Positions 57,893-64,000 of a stretch of DNA of 64,000 bases are shown here, piece by piece. The notes beneath the pieces were generated by a model. The model searched no databases. It had not been told where the DNA came from and worked only from the letters and a program-made list of their open reading frames with translations. The position numbers and the translations under genes were made by a program. Each line of letters begins with the position of its first letter. Positions within the stretch are counted from its first letter, which is position 1. Source of the stretch: Fomitopsis serialis (Eukaryota; Basidiomycota; Agaricomycetes; Polyporales; Fomitopsidaceae); assembly GCF_022376445.1 (NCBI RefSeq), contig NW_025955036.1, positions 1 through 64,000 on the forward strand. Direction: 5' to 3'.

Positions 57893-59020
57893 ATGACGCG
57901 CATTGTCTTCATTCTTGCGCTCGTGTGTTTGACCTACACTACTGCAGCCATGTTGGACCCCACTGCGTGCAAGATCACGCGCGGAGGAACGACTGCTCCC
58001 CTGGCTGCACGAGCCTGTGGTCATGATGTGGACGTTGAAAATAGGTATGATCTGTATGCATTCCACATATCGCTTTATGAAAGTACTAACATGGTGATTG
58101 ATAGACATGACGATGATCGTGTCTTCGCTGGCCTTAATGTGTCCTCGCAAGAGGAGCCCCCGACTCGGACAATCTACGGAAACACCACTGTCCCTTGGGA
58201 AGAGGGCGAGACGGTCCGTATACACGTGCTGTCGGAGCGCAGTAACCCACAAGTTGTGTTCAACTGTGGGGCCAATGGCATGCCCGACATCTGCGTACGT
58301 TCTCCATTCATATCATGCACTCGTCGTGATCCTCACCATGATATTTGCATCGCAGCAAAATATGTGCTATGGGATCACGTGTACGGCGTTGCATGAACAT
58401 TAGTCCTGAATACTGAGACGATTCACAGGCAAGGGTCGCCCTGATACATTGACCAAGAACACCAACACGAAGCTCGCAGATGCTGCACGCAGAAGAAATC
58501 AATGTGCACGTCCAAATCGCTGTAGCAAGGATTTTGGCGGGTGAGTTCAGCTTGAGTAACCCGGACCCCGCAATGTCATTTAGATGTGACTACTAATGAT
58601 AACATTATTGTGTATGAACAGGAAGGGAAAGGGACTCCAAGGCGTGAACTGCGACGAGTACCCCTTTGCTACTACGCTTGAGGGACAGCAGAGTCCTAGC
58701 ATCGCAGTGACGAGTGCGCGTTCAAGTCAATCACTAGTAAAAGCTTTCGTTCCTAACTCTCAATCACAGGATGTGTTCCGTCGGGGCAAAACAGTGGTGT
58801 GCATATACACGCGTCAATTATAATATCACTCAACTGACGGACTTCTTCAGCTCAAGGCGGGAAGCTCAAGCCCATCGCCGACGGCGCCACGTTCGAAGTG
58901 AGGTTCGACTTTGGAAAAGGGGCAGTCAGTGCTTCGAGCGGTGGGGGTACAGGTTACTGCAATGCCACGAAGAGCGCAGCCAGATGCAAGACACTGACGG
59001 GGACACAGCTGGATAATTAA
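57893..59020 (+). CDS. Secreted NucA/NucB-type deoxyribonuclease 2
   Basis: Exons 57893-58044, 58105-58294, 58356-58380, 58429-58540, 58622-58713, 58770-58796 and 58851-59020, coding 255 aa with no break. Exon order and the small 25-, 92- and 27-nt exons equal those of the gene at 52982, so the two are paralogues. Signal peptide IVFILALVCLTYTTAA. Catalytic signature NCDEYPFATT near residue 170, followed by the C-V-P...QN..QGG segment. Paired cysteines suggest disulfides suited to an exported enzyme. It hydrolyses DNA outside the producing cell (family inference). Divergent from SUKH gene 4. Confidence 0.86.
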
Positions 59021-59415
59021 ACTTAGGGTAGATGGTAGCACTCGCACGTCAATAGTTGGATGACAAGGAATGCACCGTTGATTACGGCATGAAGCGCGTC
59101 GTCTTTCTGTCAAGAGTGTTTCCACCGACCCAGCGTTCCTAGAATGTTATTCACGGATACCAGTTCCTAAGCCACTGCAGAGAGCATGCCGTATCACGAT
59201 CATAACTACGGACCACAGTGACTGGATGGCGGAGTCTAGTCGTTTTCGATTCAACATGTATGGGTACGACAGTGGTCTGACACTGATCTTCATGACGATA
59301 CAGGCATAGTGCAATGCTGATGCGACCACGTGTGATCCACGTCAGTTCAGACCAGAAGGGTTCGTATCGGCACGTATATTCGCCTGCCCCTCACAACACA
59401 CCATACTCTGAACGA
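59021..59415. other. Convergent intergenic region
   Basis: Between nuclease 2 and the alpha/beta hydrolase. No gene seen. Confidence 0.5.
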
Positions 59416-60927
59416 CTACATCAACGCACTTTCAACAAACGCCAGCATCTCCTGGTAGACATCCGGCGCCGAGTAGTGCTGGTTCACCGCATGGCCCGTG
59501 TTCGTCGGGATGTACACCGAGAAGTTGCTCGTCTTCGGGTAGAGCTCCTCTGCATACGCCGGGATGTTCGGGTACTTCGCGTTCGGCGGGACGGCATAGC
59601 AGTCGCGGTAGCAGAAGGGGACGTCCTGTGCGCCCGTGACCTATCGTGCAGCGCAGTGAATGAGCTGGGAAGAAGGGATGTAAGAGGAAGAGATGGGACG
59701 CACGACGTGGACGGGACCGGTGAAATCGGTCGCGGTGCCCATGATGGCGGTTTGCGTGAAGAGTACGCCTTGTGCCGCGGGCTGCTCCGTCGCACGGGTG
59801 AGGTTGAAGGCGGCGGGCGAGAAGTAGGGGAAGTAGAAGAAGTCGAACTGGTTGGCTTGCGGCTGCATACAAAACAACGTCAGGATGGTGCTCGTGCTCA
59901 GAAGGCATGCGACGACGTACAACTGCCGTAACTAGGTAGGCATTGCTCAGCTCGTCGGTGGAGAACCGGTCAGGGAAGACCTCAGTGGCGATCGAGTACA
60001 CGCCACCCGCAAGGAAAGAGCCCTGGCCGGTGCTGGACAATTTGTTAAATAATGATCTTCATGGGTGCCTAACCAAAGACTCACCCGTTGTTGGAGAAGC
60101 CTTGCAGGAGCGCGGCATCCAACGCGGTAGGGGAGTGCGCAGTAATTGCCTGCACCTGCACGGACCCGTAGCTGTGTCCGACACCGACAATTTTGTCGAA
60201 CTTTTGGCCACCAATTCCACCGTTACGGAGCATCTGCGCAAATTTTATGGCGATGGCGAGGTCCGTAGGGGATTGCACAACACTAGGTATACCCATAAGC
60301 TGCGTCTCATCCGTGAGATAGAGATCGTACGTACTTGTACGCATCTGACGGCTTCTCAGACAGACCGGTCCCGAGCCGGTCATAACGGAAAGTCGTATAG
60401 CCAGCGTCAGCCGCAGCACGCACGTAGCTGTACTCCTCACTCGCAGCGAAGTCCCAGTAACTGGAGTCAAACCCAACCCCGTGGATAAGGTACTGCACAT
60501 GGGAAGGATTCTTCGTGCCGTTCTTCGGGGTGCACAGCGTACCGGAGAGCGAGTAGGTGTTGGAGACCATCTGCTTCTCCGTGTCCTCGTACATTTCCGT
60601 GAAGTTGCTCATCGCTGGCAGGAAGGTCTGGAAGAGCGACGTGATGTACGTCTGGTCTATGCACGTTGGCAACGAGGCACCTGCCAGAGAGTTGAGAGGA
60701 AAGCGCACCTGATTCGCATTGGAGTCGACATCCTTGAAGACAACGTTGTTGCTCATGATGTCGAGTTGGTAGATCTGGCGGCTGCAGTTGGCGTTGTCCG
60801 GACCGATGCGCGACGTGTTGTATCCCGCGCCAGACCCTGCCTGACCATCCGCCCTAGCAGCTGGAACCGACGCTGCAAGAGCGGTGAGCGAGGTGAGCAG
60901 AGACAAGTAGCGCAATGAGGTGATCAT
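59416..60927 (-). CDS. Secreted alpha/beta hydrolase
   Basis: Exons 60927-60335, 60282-60085, 60032-59921, 59862-59704 and 59640-59416, giving 428 aa with no break. The signal peptide is YLSLLTSLTALAASVPAARA. The fold is shown by the oxyanion-loop region LIHGVGFDSSYW, the nucleophile elbow GHSYGS (Ser about 235), the acid in TGAQD (Asp about 360) and the His in TNTGHAVNQH (about 404). Several N-glycosylation sequons fit an exported protein. Substrate unknown; serine esterase or lipase-like activity is the safe call. Its 3' end faces nuclease 2; no link to the SUKH cluster is evident. Confidence 0.87.
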
Positions 60928-62069
60928 GTCGGGACTGGAGAGCTTGGGAGCTACGGACTAGCAAATGGAGGGACAAAGGACGAGAGGTCACGATCCAGAG
61001 ACGAGCAGGAGGTCTTTTATACGCCATTTTAGGTGAGGCTGGACGTCAGCATCAGTGTCAGCCTGCGCTACGGCTGCCCTCGACGAGTCAATTCCCCGGT
61101 CCAATTCAGAATGTGAGCCTCTTGGCGCGATCGTGTCCAGCCGCTGGGCCATTTCAGCAACTCCAATCTGATCAGGCCTTCCCGCAGATGTTTAGGGAAC
61201 GTCAAGAGCGCATTAAAGTCTGCATTCTAAACCTTAGTAGCAAGGACCCCTTCAAGGCTGAAGAGCATGAACATACCGTCGAGCCGGAATCTTCGCCCTC
61301 TCGCTGGCAACCCTATCACAAACCATCTCCTCCGACCTTGTGTATAGCTTTGGTGGCGTCATCTGAACTGTGCATCTGCGATCTAGCACCTCTCGCTGTC
61401 CTAACTTGGCGCGCCACGTTCAACGTTCGCGCTAGCATGTTGAGCGGCTCCAAATTCTGGGATTCAGTGTAAACAAAACATAATTGAGCGAACAAGAGCA
61501 ACACATTCAACAGTCTAAGACCTAGAATATGACGCCTTGCTAGGCATGAGGCCTGAGGTGCTGGGCCCTGCATTGCAGTGTAGGCGCGACTGGGATGGAT
61601 GAATATGACAAGTACGTTGGTAACTTTGGCTTCAACTCGCAGACCGCCCAAGCTCGGTCGAGGTAACACAATGGGTCCGTTTAGACGGTATGTTCCTTCA
61701 GGCATATGCAGGGCAGAGACGGTATACGTATCAGGAGGAGGCCAACGAGAAAGCCGTCCGAGTCGCGCGACGTTGGCCACGGTGGGTGTTTGACTCGGAG
61801 TCTGCGCCACCGTTTGCCACGATCAATTGATGGGGCGGGAATTGCCGACAGGACTTGATCCGGAATTCCCGGACAGAATCTCAGATCGGTGATATTAGAA
61901 TAGAATTTATCCGAGTCTCAATCCCTCGAGCTCGTCTGTCTCGTCTGCCGATCACAAGCCGCCAGTCATTCTCGTTTCTCGTGTCAACCTGGTTGAATAT
62001 CGACGGCCTGTCTTGCTTGCGTACTATATACACCCTGTCCTCAGACCTGTAGTTGTCCTAACCGCCGTG
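60928..62069. other. Divergent promoter region of the hydrolase and NOC4
   Basis: 1.1 kb without a recognised gene. Confidence 0.5.
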
Positions 62070-64000
62070 ATGTCTGCTCCTCGATCCTCACTTCCCAGCT
62101 CCTCCACAAAACGCAAACCCCTGCAAAAGTCGACTCTCTTGAAGACGAGACTCTCGGAGAGATCAAACGACTCGAAACACAGCTTATCACGGCCATTTCT
62201 GATAATGGGTCTCTCAACAAACTTGCCAACCTCGTCCAGCTCGCTCTGAACGCATCGGACGCGAACCATGTGCTCAAGGCGATCTACGCGCTCTACCGCA
62301 CATTCGTGATGCTAGTCACGAAGGGGATGATGAACAGTAAGGGTGATAAGGAGACAGAGGAGACGCAAGCGGTGAGGGCATGGTTGTCGGAGCATATGAA
62401 CCAATATGTCGAGTTCCTTGGCGAATTGCTGCAAGACGAAGATGCCGTCCTGCGGGTGCGTCGCCATGTTCTGCTTCCCAAACATGTTCTAATACTACAT
62501 GCACGTAGACATCGTCCCTCCAGATCCTCTTCTCCTTGCAGAAGCACCTCTCTACCGCGTTCGCGACGTACTCTCCAAACCCATCTACCTCGTCCAAGCC
62601 ACAGCCACAATTCCATATCTCTCACTTCCGGAAGATCGTGTCTGCTCTTCTCACTTGTCCTTCATCATCCCGTTCTGCACCTTCATCATCGAGCAAAAAG
62701 CAAAAGCTCAGTCACCCGCGCGAAGGACTTCTCGAGGAAGACGTGCATGACACCTTCCTGAACACATGGCTCGATGTACACGACGACATTCGGTGGTTCT
62801 TCCTCCGCGAGGCTGGGTTCGTACCTCGATCATCCATACTGTGTCTGTGCTCATCCATGAACAGCACACTACTCTCGAAGTCAGACGCACCCAACCTTCC
62901 TATCAACCTCCTCTCACTTCTGGAGAAACTCTCTACGCTCCCTACCGACGCGAAGGAGCTCAACTCATGGTGGGTCGAAGAACTCGGCGCGAAACCACCA
63001 TCCCCCAAGAACAAGAAGGGTAAAGGCACCACTCACAAAACGACGACTCTGACGACTCCTCGGACGAAGCTCGAGAAGACAAGGGCGCAGAGGACGATGA
63101 CGACTGGCGCAAATTTTTCGACGAACCGGCAGCCAACTCGAAGGAGCAGGAGAAGCGCAAATCCGCACGCGTGCACACACTGACTTTGCACCAGTCGCTA
63201 CACTCACTCGCGAGCCACCGGGCGGTGTTCACGCGCTGTTGGCTCGCGCTCCTACCGAAGCTCTCGTCACCGGCGACGCGGGAAAATGATGGGAAGCGGA
63301 AAGAGACAAAGAAGGGAGAGGCCGAGGCGAGAGGGTATGCGTTGAGGGTATTGAATGTGCTTCATCGAGGCGTGCTTCCGCATTTGACGAGGCCGGTGTT
63401 GGTCATGGATTGGGTCGCGGGCAGTGTGGACTACGGTACGCCTGTGATCGCGCTACGTGAAGCAATGTGCTGACATCCGGGACTCAGGTGGTACTGTTGG
63501 CTTGCTCGCGTTGAACGCGCTTTTCACGCTCATGAAGGAGTACAACCTGTCTGTACCTCGTCCTTCTCTCCCTGCGTCGTCACTCACACCTCACACAGGG
63601 ACTATCCCGCGTTCTACACACGCCTCTACACCTTCCTCGACCGGGACGTCCTGCACCTCAGGCACCGCGCCCGCTTCTTCCGGCTTACCGAGACTTTCCT
63701 CAGCTCCACGTACGTTCCCTCTGGCCTCCCCTCCCCACCCGCAACTGACTGACCGCTTATGCAGTCACCTCCCCGCCGCGCTCGTCGCCGCCTTCGCCAA
63801 GCGGCTCGCCCGACTCTCGCTGAATGCCCCACCAGCAGCGGTGGTGATGCTCATCCCCTTCACATACAATCTCCTGAAGCTGCACCCTGCGTGCATGGTC
63901 ATGATTCACAAGCCCGTCGAGTCCGTCGGGTCATTCGTCGGTGCGTCACATACTGCCTCTACCTTTGCCACTGACCCGCTGAGACGTTGTGCCGCGCAGA
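62070..64000 (+). CDS. NOC4: Nucleolar complex protein 4 (CBF/Mak21 family), 3' partial
   Basis: Exons 62070-62455, 62509-62816, 62865-63019, 63070-63435, 63488-63548, 63599-63709 and 63765-63940, with the next exon starting at 64000. Recognised by NASDANHVLKAIYALYRTF, WFFLREA, NLLSLLEKLSTLPTD, the acidic stretch before DDDDWRKFFDEP and the Mak21-type core LTRPVLVMDWVAGSVDYGG..LLALNALFTLM and DYPAFYTRLYTFLD. The product works with Nop14 in small ribosomal subunit assembly in the nucleolus. The basic N-terminus (STKRKP) is one base out of frame with the rest: a run of four C at 62118-62121 probably should be five. Since the gene is essential in yeast, a read error is likelier than a true mutation. 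Truncated by the window end. Confidence 0.87.

Noticed and set aside
63020..63069. Second frameshift in NOC4 after PKNKKG
   Set aside because: A 50-nt intron (GTAAAG...GAAG with branch CTGAC) restores phase exactly, so no break is needed.

Overview
The window looks like basidiomycete DNA, most likely a wood-decay agaricomycete of the Polyporales type (inference). The signs are many 45-65 nt GT..AG introns, STE3-type pheromone receptors together with CaaX pheromone precursors, a DUF6535 membrane protein and SMI1/KNR4 (SUKH) proteins. Exon models were built by hand from splice sites and reading phase. Most close without any frame break, which is the main support for them. No tRNA, rRNA or CRISPR array was seen.

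Layout. Positions 1-3786 hold the 3' part of a tyrosine-recombinase retrotransposon (reverse transcriptase/RNase H, then recombinase) ending in 100-bp split direct repeats. About 3.8-7.5 kb is GC-rich minisatellite and gene-poor relic DNA. Positions 7575-8365 encode a small secreted 8-cysteine membrane protein. Between 10.5 and 23.4 kb lies a duplicated ~2.9 kb segment (12665-15645 and 20490-23411). It carries the 5' end of a serine beta-lactamase-like gene and an agaricomycete gene of unknown function, and the two copies have decayed differently. A large DUF6535 gene (16697-20049) sits between them.

23.7-41.2 kb is a mating-type B (pheromone/receptor) locus: five STE3 receptor genes, one receptor relic and five pheromone precursor genes. 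A similar ACAAWRGRS motif occurs upstream of each pheromone gene. An RGG-rich protein gene lies inside the locus edge.

43.5-59.0 kb is the most unusual part. Four intact paralogous SUKH-domain genes (623-637 aa, nine exons each) and one SUKH exon relic are interleaved with two secreted NucA/NucB-type DNase genes. In bacteria SUKH proteins are immunity proteins against nuclease toxins, so this cluster could be a fungal nuclease/immunity system next to the mating locus. That function is inferred. The right end holds a secreted alpha/beta hydrolase (59416-60927) and the start of the ribosome-biogenesis gene NOC4 (62070 to the window end).
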